Assembly: GCF_002368295.1 (NCBI RefSeq) | Contig: NZ_AP018248.1 | Coordinates: 4,225,396-4,289,395, forward strand | Reading direction: 5' to 3' | DNA from: Tolypothrix tenuis PCC 7101 | GTDB lineage: Bacteria; Cyanobacteriota; Cyanobacteriia; Cyanobacteriales; Nostocaceae | Length of the DNA: 64,000 nt | In this document: positions 54,018 through 62,652 of the stretch, one piece after another | Position numbering within the stretch: the stretch's first letter is position 1 | Layout: each line of letters starts with the position of its first letter | Position numbers and translations under genes: made by a program | Notes under the pieces: generated by a model | Database searches by the model: none | What the model was told of the DNA's origin: nothing | The model's input: only the letters and a program-made list of their open reading frames with translations

Positions 54018-56123
54018 TTAAGCTGTCGCCGCTAAACCATTGTGTCGCAATAAAGGCGCAGTACTTGGTTCGCGTCCCCGGAAGGTTTTAAATACCTCCA
54101 TTGGGTGCTTGCTACCACCCAACGCCAGCACTGTATCACGGTAGCGTCTACCTGTAGCTTTAATAGCACCTTCGTCTTCGAGTCCAGCTTCTTCAAAGGC
54201 AGCAAAAGCATCAGCGCTGAGAACTTCTGCCCATTTGTAGCTGTAGTAACCTGCCGCATAACCACCACCAAAGATGTGCCCAAACGCACATAAGAAAGCA
54301 TCTTCTGGTAATGGGGGTATAACGGTGGTAGTTTTGGCTATGCGATGGCGGACATCAGCAGGGGTTTCCGCTCCACCCGGACGATAGCGAGAGTGGAGTT
54401 CTAAATCAACACTGCTAAAGTGGAGTTGCCGTAACATCGCACTACCACTCATATAGTTGCGGGCTGCAATCAGCTTTTGGTAATAATGCTCTGGTAGCGG
54501 TTCACCTGTTTCATAATGCTTCGCCATACCAAACAAAGTGGGGCGTTCGTAACACCAGTTTTCCATGAATTGGCTGGGTAGTTCGACTGCATCCCACTCG
54601 ACGTTATTTATACCAGCCGCGCCAGTATAATCTACTTTGGTGAGCATATGCTGTAAACCATGTCCAAACTCGTGGAATAGGGTTTCCACTTCATTGAAAG
54701 TCATTAAGCTGGGCTTGCCATCAATCGGAGGAGTTTGGTTACAGACTAAATATGCTACAGGTAAACGAACGCTACTACTACCGTTTTCTGTAGTTCTACC
54801 ACGATTAATGCAGATATCCATCCATGCACCACCACGTTTTTCGGCGGGGCGGCTGTAGGGATCTAAATAAAAGTAGGCTATGGGTGCGCCTGTTTCATCA
54901 GCTATTTGGAAATAACGCACATCCTCATGCCATACTGGGGCTTGACCATCGGCGGGGGTGACTGTAACGCCAAATAAGCGATTAACTAAGCCAAATAAGC
55001 CATCGAGAACTTGGGGAAGGGGGAAGTAAGGGCGTAATTCTTCCGCAGTAAAGGAGAATTTTTCTTCTCGCTGACGTTCCGCCCAGAAGCTAATATCCCA
55101 GTGTTTTAAATCTTCGGCTTCTTTTGCGCCTTTGGAGGCTGCAAAGGCTTTGAGTTCTGCTAAATCTTTGACGGCTGCATCATAACTGACGCGACGCAGT
55201 TCTTCTAACAGCGCTTCCACTGCTTCGACATTGGGAGCCATTTTACTAGCTAGGCTCAATTCCGCAAAATTCTTAAAGCCTAGTAACCCAGCTAGTTCTT
55301 GGCGTAATTCTAATATGCGGACAATTAGGGGATTATTATCTAACTCGCCGGATGCAGCACGACTAATAAAAGCTTTGTACAACTGTTCGCGTAAATCTCT
55401 GCGGGTGCTGTGCTGCATAAAGGGGCCATAACTGGGGAAATCTAAAGTGATGCGCCAAGGGCCGTTTTCTGGTGTCGCATTTTCTTCCCCAGCAGCACGG
55501 GCGGCTTGGGCTGCTAGGCTGAGTAAGCTTTGGGGTAAGCCGTCGATTTCTTCTTTAGCGGTGAGGGTTAAGCTAAAGGCTTTGGTAGCATCGAGTACAT
55601 GGTTAGAGAACTTACTCGCAAGTTCTGCTAACTCCATTTGAATGGCGTTGAAACGTTCCTTTGCTTCTCCTTCTAAGCCCACACCAGAAAGTTCTGCATC
55701 CCGAATCGCAGCTTCCACAATTCTTTGCTGGGCTGATTCTAAGCTGTTCCAAGCATCACTAGCACGGAGAGCCTTAAAAGCATTGTAAAGAGGTTGGCTT
55801 TGACCCAGTTTGGTGATAAATTGCACCACATCTGGTTGCACTGCTTCATGAGCTTCCCGTAGTTCTGGGCTATTTTTGACACCCATTAAATGGTTAACTA
55901 TACCCCAACTCCAAGACAGCTTGTCTGAGAGTTTGTCTAAAGGTTCTACTAAACCACTCCAAGTAGGCTGGACATTCTTTTCTAAAGCAGTCAGTTCGGA
56001 ATCCAGTTCTGTTAACAGTTCCTTGAAAGCTGGGATTACTTGTTCCGCTTTGATTTCTGCAAAGGGAGGTAAGCCAGCACCCTTGAGTAGGGGATTCTGA
56101 GAAAGAGTAGCACTTTGAGTCAT
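54018..56123 (-). CDS. prlC: M3 family oligopeptidase (oligopeptidase A type)
   Basis: This 701-residue cytosolic zinc metallopeptidase cleaves short peptides, including signal-peptide fragments. The zinc site is LFHEFGHGLQHML (HExxH, about residues 486-490), with the third ligand Glu in the downstream NVEWDAVELPSQFMEN. The N-terminal PLLKGAGLPPFAEI and the C-terminal FGHIFGGGYAAGYYSYKWAEVLSADAF are family marks. Length is normal. It stands alone, with STRR DNA and a nucleotidyltransferase gene upstream. Confidence 0.95.
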   Translation of the reverse strand: MTQSATLSQNPLLKGAGLPPFAEIKAEQVIPAFKELLTELDSELTALEKNVQPTWSGLVEPLDKLSDKLSWSWGIVNHLMGVKNSPELREAHEAVQPDVVQFITKLGQSQPLYNAFKALRASDAWNSLESAQQRIVEAAIRDAELSGVGLEGEAKERFNAIQMELAELASKFSNHVLDATKAFSLTLTAKEEIDGLPQSLLSLAAQAARAAGEENATPENGPWRITLDFPSYGPFMQHSTRRDLREQLYKAFISRAASGELDNNPLIVRILELRQELAGLLGFKNFAELSLASKMAPNVEAVEALLEELRRVSYDAAVKDLAELKAFAASKGAKEAEDLKHWDISFWAERQREEKFSFTAEELRPYFPLPQVLDGLFGLVNRLFGVTVTPADGQAPVWHEDVRYFQIADETGAPIAYFYLDPYSRPAEKRGGAWMDICINRGRTTENGSSSVRLPVAYLVCNQTPPIDGKPSLMTFNEVETLFHEFGHGLQHMLTKVDYTGAAGINNVEWDAVELPSQFMENWCYERPTLFGMAKHYETGEPLPEHYYQKLIAARNYMSGSAMLRQLHFSSVDLELHSRYRPGGAETPADVRHRIAKTTTVIPPLPEDAFLCAFGHIFGGGYAAGYYSYKWAEVLSADAFAAFEEAGLEDEGAIKATGRRYRDTVLALGGSKHPMEVFKTFRGREPSTAPLLRHNGLAATA

Positions 56124-56206
56124 GATTGTGTGTGAGATGCGATCGCTCTTGGTTAATTATGATTTTTGTTTATATTCTTCTAATGTAGCGATCGCAGTGC
56201 GTTTTC

Positions 56207-56317
56207 GGGGGGTTGGGGGTTGGGGATTGGGGATTGGGGACTGGGGACTGGGGATTGGGGATTGGGGACTGGGGATTGGGTAATGGGTAATGGGGAAGGG
56301 GGAAGGGGGAAGGGGGA
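56207..56317. repeat. STRR array (ggggatt/ggggact/gggtaat)
   Basis: About fourteen heptamer units lie between the peptidase start and the next gene, followed by GGGAAGG repeats and a GTGCGTTGCGC...GCGACAACACAC imperfect palindrome (56320-56348). Confidence 0.85.
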
Positions 56318-56384
56318 ATGGTGCGTTGCGCTACGCGACAACACACCCTACGTTTTATCAATAATAAAAACAAAGAAAATTACT

Positions 56385-56951
56385 CTAGGCTAGTTGCAAA
56401 TAAGGACATTTTTGTAAAAAGCTAGATGCTTTTTGACGAGCATTATTATTATCAACATTTACGGGTGTGGGGCGGATAATGCCATTAAATAAATCATCCA
56501 AACCGTAGGGTGTAAAAAATTCCCATTCTCCTTGAGCATTTAACCGCACTCCTACAGCCGTTGCGGTATGTAACCATTGGGAAATACCGTCTTCTGTACT
56601 ATTGTAGGTTCTTTCGCCATCACGCCAACGGGCAAAGCTAGCTTGATTTTTGACATCAAACTCTTGGTTTGGAAACTGTTCTTGGAGAATAGCTTTTGCT
56701 GTGAGTTCTTGGGAACGGTTTCCCTGGATATCGAAAAATGCAATATCAAAGTCTTTGATGACTAAAGCGCAATCATTACCAAAAATTGCCCGCCAAACAG
56801 TATTTCGCACCGCACCGCCTGCTAACCACCAGTCAGGTAGGTTAAGTTGTGCGATCGCTCTTAAAATTATCCCTACAGGTGAATCAGCCAGAATCATCTG
56901 TAAGCGAGTGTTACTGTTCATATCAAAGTTCAGATAATTTTTAGCTAGCAA
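56385..56951 (-). CDS. Nucleotidyltransferase-fold protein (DUF925-like)
   Basis: This 188-residue protein fits the NTP_transf_6 (DUF925) group. WWLAGGAVRNTVWRAIFG (about 42-59) and DFDIAFFD (about 69-76) supply the G-G and DxD catalytic pattern of the polymerase-beta fold. The later TPYGLDDLFNGIIRPTPVN matches the family C-terminus. The substrate is unknown; it might modify RNA or a small molecule. The start at MNSNTR (56921) is a good alternative to 56951. It is single, between STRR DNA and a truncated MITE. Confidence 0.85.
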   Translation of the reverse strand: MLAKNYLNFDMNSNTRLQMILADSPVGIILRAIAQLNLPDWWLAGGAVRNTVWRAIFGNDCALVIKDFDIAFFDIQGNRSQELTAKAILQEQFPNQEFDVKNQASFARWRDGERTYNSTEDGISQWLHTATAVGVRLNAQGEWEFFTPYGLDDLFNGIIRPTPVNVDNNNARQKASSFLQKCPYLQLA

Positions 56952-57331
56952 GCGAAAATATTACCATTCATCTTTGCCGAAGTTTGTTTAATTATTCATT
57001 CGTAGTATAAAGGGACTTCCAAATAAAAAATATCCCAGTATTTATTGTGGGGTGGACATCTTGTCATTGGTGTTAACTTAACGTGAAACCTGCTTGGTTG
57101 CAAGGTTTCGCCCTCACCCCCAGCCCCTCTCCCCCTGGAGAGGGGAGCAAGAGATTTAGTTCCCCTTCTCCAGGGGGAGAAGGGGTTAGGGGATGAGGGC
57201 GCGAGGTATTTGTACAACGCCCGCCCCACAAGATGGAATAATTTATTTCTTGGAAATCCCTAAACATCGAATAATGGTGCGTCAGTCCAAAAACTAAATT
57301 TAATTTTTAATTCAATTTAAATTTTTGAATT
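56952..57331. other. Gene-free spacer with truncated MITE
   Basis: Contains the 5' part of a CATTGGTGTCAACTTA-family MITE (57065 to about 57224). The remaining sequence on both sides is AT-rich with no recognisable feature. Confidence 0.55.
57065..57224. mobile_element. MITE, CATTGGTGTCAACTTA family, truncated copy
   Basis: It starts CATTGGTGTTAACTTA and follows the complete copy at 37186 closely (GAAACCTGCTTGGTTGCAAG, AGGGGAGCAAGAGATTTAG, GATGAGGGCGCGAGG) until TTGTACAACGCC. The last about 35 bp and the second end are missing. Confidence 0.8.
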
Positions 57332-58597
57332 ATGGAAGACTTATTTGCCAGCATCAACCTGACTCTAAATCAGGAACTACCTTCTATTACAGAGTCACAG
57401 CAAGCACTGTTTACACAACTCAGCATAGATGAAAATCAACCAGGGACAATTCTGCGTGATTTCCAATCTTTAATTGATTTTATTCAACCAAAAGGGGTAG
57501 AAGTCAGTAGCGTTAATCATCTTTTGCCACTAAAAGTATTATCGGAACTGAATTTACAGTTAAGCCACCCAATTGATACTAAACTGAAACGCCCTGTACA
57601 AAAATCATATCCTTACATTAATGGGCTTTATCTGTTATTACGTAGTTCAGGAATCGTGCAAATTAAATCTCAAGGTAGAAAACAATTTTTAGTATTAGAT
57701 GAAGCTGTTTTAGAATCTTGGTCTCGGCTCAATTTTACAGAACGTTATTTTACCTTATTAGAAGCTTGGTTAATTTGGGGTAACAACGAAATTTTAGGTG
57801 AGCGTCAAGATACATGGAATAATTTATTTAAGTGTATTCAATTTTGGGCGCGGATTCCTGACCAAGGCTTAAAGTTTGCTAAATATGACGACCAACAAAT
57901 TCTTGGTTATTATCCTGGGCTACATAATATTGCTTTATTAGAACTATTTGGATTACTAAGCATTCAACAAGCAAAAGCTCAAGAAGGTAAGGGATGGCGC
58001 ATTAATAGTGTAGAGCGTTTACCCCTTGGTGATGCGATGTTTAGGTTACTTTTCCCAGTAGGGATTATAGGCAAATTTGAGGAAGAGATAAATATAAGTT
58101 TTGGACAATTACAGCCTCAGTTTCAGCCATTCTTTCCTGAGTGGCAAAATAATTTAATTCTTCCCAAACAAGGATTTACTGATGGTATTTATATTTTTAA
58201 AGTATCGGTTGCTAAATCTTGGCGACGAATTGCTATCCCAGCAAAAAGAGAATTAAGCTGGTTAGCTAGTACAATTCTTGATGCTTTTGATTTCGACTAC
58301 GATCATCTATATGAATTTAGTTATAAAGACCGTTTTGGTCGTACTTGTACAATAGCTCATCCCTATACAGAATCACCTCCATTTGCAGATCAAGTCCGCA
58401 TTGGTGATTTACCATTAGAACTGGGGACAAGTATGACTTATCTTTATGATTTTGGTGATAATTGGAAATTTCATGTGCAATTAGAAGACATCCAACCAAC
58501 AGATAACAAAATTAAAAAAGCCAAAATTTTAGAAATTCACGGTGACGCACCCCGACAATATTGGAGCGAAGATGATGATTGGAATGAAGATGAGTAA
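57332..58597 (+). CDS. pRiA4b ORF-3 family protein with long N-terminal domain
   Basis: This is a 421-residue soluble protein. The C-terminal part (about 285-410) is a PRiA4_ORF3 domain: YIFKVSVAKSWRRIAIP, FDYDHLYEFSY, IGDLPLELGTSMTYLYDFGD, NWKFHVQLE. The N-terminal 270 residues are helical and I do not recognise a domain. In plasmids and many bacteria such proteins are of unknown function. An acidic end (DDDWNEDE) is typical. The ATG at 57332 has no obvious ribosome site. It is a single gene on the plus strand, between MITE DNA and a palindrome. Confidence 0.88.
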   Translation: MEDLFASINLTLNQELPSITESQQALFTQLSIDENQPGTILRDFQSLIDFIQPKGVEVSSVNHLLPLKVLSELNLQLSHPIDTKLKRPVQKSYPYINGLYLLLRSSGIVQIKSQGRKQFLVLDEAVLESWSRLNFTERYFTLLEAWLIWGNNEILGERQDTWNNLFKCIQFWARIPDQGLKFAKYDDQQILGYYPGLHNIALLELFGLLSIQQAKAQEGKGWRINSVERLPLGDAMFRLLFPVGIIGKFEEEINISFGQLQPQFQPFFPEWQNNLILPKQGFTDGIYIFKVSVAKSWRRIAIPAKRELSWLASTILDAFDFDYDHLYEFSYKDRFGRTCTIAHPYTESPPFADQVRIGDLPLELGTSMTYLYDFGDNWKFHVQLEDIQPTDNKIKKAKILEIHGDAPRQYWSEDDDWNEDE

Positions 58598-58658
58598 TAT
58601 CTTATTCAGTTAAAGACTTACCATAAGAGATGATTTAAAAATAAACCTTAAATTGTAG

Positions 58659-58685
58659 GGTGCGTTACGCTATCGCTAACGCACC
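58659..58685. repeat. Interspersed palindrome (GTGCGTTA...TAACGCAC)
   Basis: Arms GGTGCGTTA and TAACGCACC surround CGCTATCGC. It lies between two convergent genes (57332 plus and 58767 minus) and could terminate both. Same family as 1449-1475. Confidence 0.65.
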
Positions 58686-58702
58686 GAGAAAGATGGTGAC
58701 AC

Positions 58703-58727
58703 GCTTTAACCCCTTACGGGGATGGAA
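58703..58727. repeat. Single CRISPR-repeat-like sequence
   Basis: TTTAACCCCTTACGGGGATG, followed by GAAAA, has the small CCCC-TTAC-GGGG hairpin and GGAAA end seen in Nostoc CRISPR repeats. Only one copy is present and no cas gene is near, so it is not an array. Confidence 0.25.
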
Positions 58728-58766
58728 AATATGTATGATATTTATTCAAGTTAACAGTGATATAAA

Positions 58767-59558
58767 TTACACCATAGATTTTGTTTTAGTACCCATAACT
58801 TGTTTTGCGATCGCACTGATTGTTTCTGTCCAAGGATGATTGGGATACTGTAAGCTGAAAATACCACTACTGCCTAAATTAAACATCTCTTCACTCACAG
58901 GTAAAATTCCAGCTACAGGGGTAGCGTAGGTATTTTGGATTTTTTGCCGTAAATCACTAAAATTTAAAGATGGTAGTGCTTTATTAACCACTAAAAGCAT
59001 TTTTGGTACTTCTAATTTCTTAGCCACATCAACTGCTACGGCTGTCCCTTGGTAATCTTGTTTATCTGGACGTAGAATCAGCACCAAGGTATCAGAAAGA
59101 ATAATCGACAGCAAAGTTTCTTCGTTAATACCAGGGTGAGTATCAATTAATAAATAATCTAGTTTTAAACGCTTGACTAAATGACGTAAACCATCATTCA
59201 GCAAGCGCGCGTCATAACCTTCGCGTAAAATCCGAGAAATATCACTCATTTTAATACTAGAAGGCAACAGATAAATATTTCCCTGACGACTAAACAAAGA
59301 TGGTTTTTGTTTGAGAACAGAACTCACATCATAAACTGCATCTTCAATCGCACAACGTCCCCATAAATAATCATTCAGAGTATAGCGAATCCGTGCTTCT
59401 TCTAAGCCAAATAAAACATGAATACCAGGAGATTGAATATCCGTATCAACAACTCCTACTCGCTTTCCAGAACGAGCAATTAAAGTAGCCAGATTACTTG
59501 TGACGTTTGATTTACCAGTTCCGCCACGGAATGAATGCACAGAAATTATTTCAGACAC
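58767..59558 (-). CDS. MinD/ParA family ATPase
   Basis: This 263-residue P-loop ATPase of the deviant Walker A type starts IISVHSFRGGTGKSNVTSNL (Walker A FRGGTGKSN). Switch I is VVDTDIQSPGI and the Walker B-like segment is DYLLIDTHPGINEET. The C-terminal LNFSDLRQKI and PNHPWTETISAIAKQVM are present; an amphipathic membrane-targeting helix like that of MinD is not obvious. No MinC/MinE or ParB lies nearby. It follows a c-haem sensor gene by 135 bp on the same strand, so it may be a spatial or signalling ATPase acting downstream of that sensor (inference). Confidence 0.9.
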   Translation of the reverse strand: MSEIISVHSFRGGTGKSNVTSNLATLIARSGKRVGVVDTDIQSPGIHVLFGLEEARIRYTLNDYLWGRCAIEDAVYDVSSVLKQKPSLFSRQGNIYLLPSSIKMSDISRILREGYDARLLNDGLRHLVKRLKLDYLLIDTHPGINEETLLSIILSDTLVLILRPDKQDYQGTAVAVDVAKKLEVPKMLLVVNKALPSLNFSDLRQKIQNTYATPVAGILPVSEEMFNLGSSGIFSLQYPNHPWTETISAIAKQVMGTKTKSMV

Positions 59559-59578
59559 GATAAAACCTCAATTATTTG

Positions 59579-59660
59579 GTGTTGGGTGTTTGGTGTTGGG
59601 TGTTTGGTGTTTGGTAATGGGTAATGGGTAATTGGTAATTGGTAATTGGTAATTGGTAAT
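59579..59660. repeat. STRR array (ggtgttt, then ggtaatt)
   Basis: Heptamers GGTGTTG/GGTGTTT pass into GGTAATT units in the gap between the c-haem sensor gene and the MinD-like gene. Confidence 0.85.
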
Positions 59661-59693
59661 TTCTCCCCTTTTCTCCCTGCTCCCCTGCCTACT

Positions 59694-60758
59694 TCACTGA
59701 TTCCCCGCATTGCGTTTACTTCTCATAATCCTTGCTTCTTCTTGCAATTGTTGGAATGATTCTGAACCCTCAATTTCTGCAACTTGACGCGCGCGTCTTG
59801 TTTCATCAATTTCAATTCGTAGTTTTTGCAATTGTTGGGTCATTTGTTGTTCACGAGCATAAATTTCATGCATCATGCGTTGAAAAACTCTTCCCATTTG
59901 TCCTAACTCGTCATTACGTTTAACAATGGGTGTGAGCTTTTGACGGTCAAATTCTTCAGCTTCTTCGGAACTAATTTGAGACATAGTCATTTTCTGAGCT
60001 AGTTGCGCCATCGGTTTGAGGGGTTGTAGCACATTGCGTTTCAGTAAATAATTAATTAATAAAATTACTATAGCGAAGATGCCAATAAATAAACTAATAA
60101 ATAATATAAAAGCTCTATTAGCATCATCAAAAACTCTTTTAGCAGGAAGATATATAATTTGTGTGCCGATAATTTTATTGAGTTCCCAGCCAAAGCCATT
60201 TTCGGAACCGTAACTTAAAAGATGGCTTTTTGGTGCAGCATTCGGAGTGCTATGACAACGTAAACAAGTCGAGTTTGTAAGTGAAAAAGGACGAGCAGTA
60301 TAGAAAAGTTTCTCCTCAAAAGAGTCACGAAAACCAGAGATACTTTTTAGCTCTGGTTCATCACGAAATCGTTCAATAATCTTCATTTCAAAATCATCAG
60401 CTTTATCCCTTAAATTTGTTGGATTAATGTTGGCATCTTTATAAAAGAAATCTTTAAAATCTGGATTTTTACGAAGATTTTCAAATACTTCCCTAACTGC
60501 AAAGCTAGGAATGGTTTCCGGAATAAACGTCGATTGAGTATCAACCATCGGTAGCAGCAGCGGACTAATCTTGGTATTTGTATAGTTCCTTACCGAGCTC
60601 ATCGTTTCTGCCACAATTTGGCTACGATACCCGATTTCGGTTTCCGCCTTTTGCTCTAGTGCATGAGATAAAGCAAAACCACTAACTGCGATCGCACAGA
60701 GGAAAACCAGCGATAGAAGAAAGGTAAATTTAGTTGCTAATTTAAATCTGTTCAACAT
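59694..60758 (-). CDS. Membrane sensor with c-type haem motif (DUF3365/Tll0287-like) and HAMP
   Basis: This 354-residue protein has an N-terminal helix (about 12-30), a periplasmic Tll0287-like domain (about 35-215) containing the haem-binding motif CLRCH (about residues 166-170), a second helix (about 220-240), a HAMP domain (KRNVLQPLKPMAQLAQKM) and a Gln/Arg-rich coiled coil at the C-terminus. There is no kinase, cyclase or methyl-accepting region, so it must signal through a partner. A MinD/ParA ATPase gene follows 135 bp downstream. Haem c would make it a redox or gas sensor; this is inferred from the CxxCH motif. Confidence 0.88.
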   Translation of the reverse strand: MLNRFKLATKFTFLLSLVFLCAIAVSGFALSHALEQKAETEIGYRSQIVAETMSSVRNYTNTKISPLLLPMVDTQSTFIPETIPSFAVREVFENLRKNPDFKDFFYKDANINPTNLRDKADDFEMKIIERFRDEPELKSISGFRDSFEEKLFYTARPFSLTNSTCLRCHSTPNAAPKSHLLSYGSENGFGWELNKIIGTQIIYLPAKRVFDDANRAFILFISLFIGIFAIVILLINYLLKRNVLQPLKPMAQLAQKMTMSQISSEEAEEFDRQKLTPIVKRNDELGQMGRVFQRMMHEIYAREQQMTQQLQKLRIEIDETRRARQVAEIEGSESFQQLQEEARIMRSKRNAGNQ

Positions 60759-61288
60759 TGCGGTTTCCTCTTTGTTTATAAAATGGCTACCAATTCATGC
60801 ACATTTAATTAATTGGATATTTTGAGTTTTTATTGTTTTTTAAATTATTCAACCACTAACCTTTGCTAATAGTATTTATTCCCATAAATTAATTAAGCGG
60901 GTTTAGCGGTGTTTAGATCCCCGACTTCTTCAAGAAGTCGGGGATCTGGATAACAGGCAACAAATCACAATTCATAATTACGAATTACGAATTACGAATT
61001 CATGATCTATGTCTATTCATACTGCTAGAAACGTGGAATTTCCAGGGTTAAAGGTAAACTCACTACTTTTGTGGGAACTAGTCCCCTTAGCCTATGACTA
61101 AAGTCTTAGTCCTAGCTAAACCCCATAAGCGAAAGTCAGACAGCTTCTCTTTACTTCGCTTAGATAGAATCCTAGACGTTTTTCAGATGTGGATAGGGGA
61201 GTTGAATTCGTACTATAGGGACATCAAGCAAGGAAAGCGAAAGCAAACAACAAACAAATCGCTCTCGGCGCTGGATTCAACACAAACT
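60759..61288. other. Gene-free stretch before the precursor cluster
   Basis: Contains a strong hairpin (60916-60946), GAATTACGA repeats (about 60975-61000) and unassigned sequence. An open frame at 61094-61357 exists but its 3' part overlaps a decayed precursor copy in another frame, so it is not called. Confidence 0.5.
60916..60946. repeat. Hairpin GATCCCCGACTTCTT / AAGAAGTCGGGGATC
   Basis: Perfect 15-base arms with a one-base centre, upstream of the c-haem sensor gene. Same design as 50666-50694 (CTTC then AAGAAG centre). A dispersed palindrome. Confidence 0.7.
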
Positions 61289-61365
61289 GAAACAAAAAGT
61301 TGCAGGACATCAGATTCACTGGCGAAAACCTTCCTGGGCTTCCTGGTAAGTTCTTGAGTGCCTAG
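61289..61365 (+). pseudogene. Decayed 3' end of a double-glycine precursor gene
   Basis: In the frame starting at 61300 the sequence reads LQDIRFTGENLPGLPGKFLS then A and stop. It matches the C-terminus of the intact precursor at 61440-61694 (LQDIRFTGDDLPGIPGGFFS, A, stop) in 16 of 21 positions. Just upstream this frame meets a stop (61289) and the shared bases show small insertions, and no leader is present. It is therefore a truncated, frame-broken remnant of a duplicated precursor, 75 bp before the intact gene. Confidence 0.8.
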
Positions 61366-61439
61366 TAATTATACGGTGCATCTATCAATTAATCTCGCTC
61401 ATTAATACAACATAATCTCAAAATTAAGGAGAAAACATC

Positions 61440-61694
61440 ATGTCTGACAACATTAAGCCCGTAGAATTATCTGCTGAAGAACTAGATATAGTTGCTGGTG
61501 GTGCAGCTATCGCAACTAATGCTGAAAATCGCAACTTCAGTGATGAGCAGGCTAGCGCAATAATTATTGGTGCTAACGGCGGTATTGCATCCTTCACCAC
61601 TCAGAAAACTGCTGTCTCTGAACAAAAATTGCAGGATATCAGATTCACAGGTGATGATCTTCCTGGAATTCCTGGTGGTTTCTTTTCAGCCTAG
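61440..61694 (+). CDS. Double-glycine leader peptide precursor 1
   Basis: This 84-residue peptide has leader MSDNIKPVELSAEELDIV ending AGG (about 18-21) and a 63-residue core (AAIATNAENRNFSDEQ...LQDIRFTGDDLPGIPG, FFSA) without Cys. The leader fits the LSxEELDxVAGG pattern of cyanobacterial bacteriocin-like precursors cut after GG by C39-peptidase transporters. AAGGAG sits 8 bp before the ATG. It is the first of four tandem precursors followed by a twin cNMP-domain protein. Remnants of a copy lie upstream. Confidence 0.85.
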   Translation: MSDNIKPVELSAEELDIVAGGAAIATNAENRNFSDEQASAIIIGANGGIASFTTQKTAVSEQKLQDIRFTGDDLPGIPGGFFSA

Positions 61695-61770
61695 TAATTG
61701 AGCTGGTAATGAACAAAATGAGTGAAGAGTTCACACTCACACCCCAATGAACACTATAAGGAGAACGACA

Positions 61771-62004
61771 ATGACAATGGAGAACTTACAGCCCCATGAA
61801 GCGCTGGAACTATCCAACCAAGAACTCGATGATATTGCTGGTGGCGCAACTACCGATGTGTTTGGCAGAACTCTCAATGCTGAGGATACTCAGCTTGGTT
61901 TTGTAGAACTTCCTGCAACAGGTGGTATTAAAAGCGTTAGCTTTCAACAGAGCTTTTTCTCTGAGCAGGAGCTTCGAGAGTTTAAGGAAACTGGTATTTC
62001 TTAG
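61771..62004 (+). CDS. Double-glycine leader peptide precursor 2
   Basis: This 77-residue peptide starts at ATG 61771, which has AAGGAG 9 bp upstream; the earlier ATG at 61747 is less likely. The leader is MTMENLQPHEALELSNQELD then DIAGG. The core (about 50 residues, ATTDVFGRTLNAEDTQLG...ELREFKETGIS) has no Cys. Its end SFFSEQELREFKETG is like SEQKLQDIRFTG of precursor 1, so cores share a tail motif. It lies 76 bp after precursor 1. Confidence 0.85.
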   Translation: MTMENLQPHEALELSNQELDDIAGGATTDVFGRTLNAEDTQLGFVELPATGGIKSVSFQQSFFSEQELREFKETGIS

Positions 62005-62123
62005 ATTAAATTTTTCAGTTTGAAGGATTGCAGCAGGAGGGTTGATTAACCAAGTTGCTGGCAGGCTCACGGTAATTTCCCTCCGCCTCATTCAACTTTA
62101 ACACGTCACATCAAGGAGCTTAT

Positions 62124-62420
62124 ATGTCTGGTGACGAAAATATTCCGAATGATGCAGCCATCGAACTAACAGATGAGGAATTAGATGAAGTAGCAGGCGG
62201 TTTTAATTTGCGGTTGACAGCTGCGAGATTTCACAAATCCACAATTGGATCTGCTCAAGAAATATCACTAGGCAGAAGAAGTTCAGCAAAGTCACTGTTT
62301 CAAGCAGAAAACATAGAATCCGCCCTACTACAAGTCACCATCACCGATGCCTCAACTGAAGATCTCAAAGTTCTTGGAGAGTTGTTTGGAGATGCATCTG
62401 CACTCGATGGTTCTGCATAA
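62124..62420 (+). CDS. Double-glycine leader peptide precursor 3
   Basis: This 98-residue peptide has an acidic leader with AAIELTDEELDEVAGG (about 11-26) and a core that is longer and more basic at the start (FNLRLTAARFHKSTIGSAQE, then SLGRRSSAKSL), ending STEDLKVLGELFGDASALDGSA. No Cys. A strong ribosome site, AAGGAG, precedes the ATG by 6 bp. The core differs from the other three, so the cluster encodes a set of different peptides with a shared leader type. Confidence 0.85.
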   Translation: MSGDENIPNDAAIELTDEELDEVAGGFNLRLTAARFHKSTIGSAQEISLGRRSSAKSLFQAENIESALLQVTITDASTEDLKVLGELFGDASALDGSA

Positions 62421-62652
62421 ACGGAGTTTTTGAAATCAATGAATTGCAGTTGAGCAAGTTTTGTTCAACTGCTTTCTGAAATTGTTCTGTTGTCAACTGA
62501 AGGATGAAGGCTGAAGACTGAAATTACTTCAATCAATAGAAGATGGGTCATGATTCAGAAAAAACTTAATTGTTTCAACTAAAGCTACTTCATTCTTTTT
62601 TCTATTAATCAATGTTGAATTGCAAATTAATCACAAAGGAGAAAAAATCATA

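Noticed and set aside
56996..57267. Two minus-strand frames (77 and 64 residues)
   Set aside because: Both translate the truncated MITE.
58703..58727. Possible CRISPR
   Set aside because: Only one repeat-like unit, no spacer series and no cas genes. Kept as a low-confidence repeat.
61094..61357. 87-residue plus-strand frame before the precursors
   Set aside because: Its 3' part overlaps the precursor remnant in a different frame and there is no ribosome site; better explained as decayed DNA.
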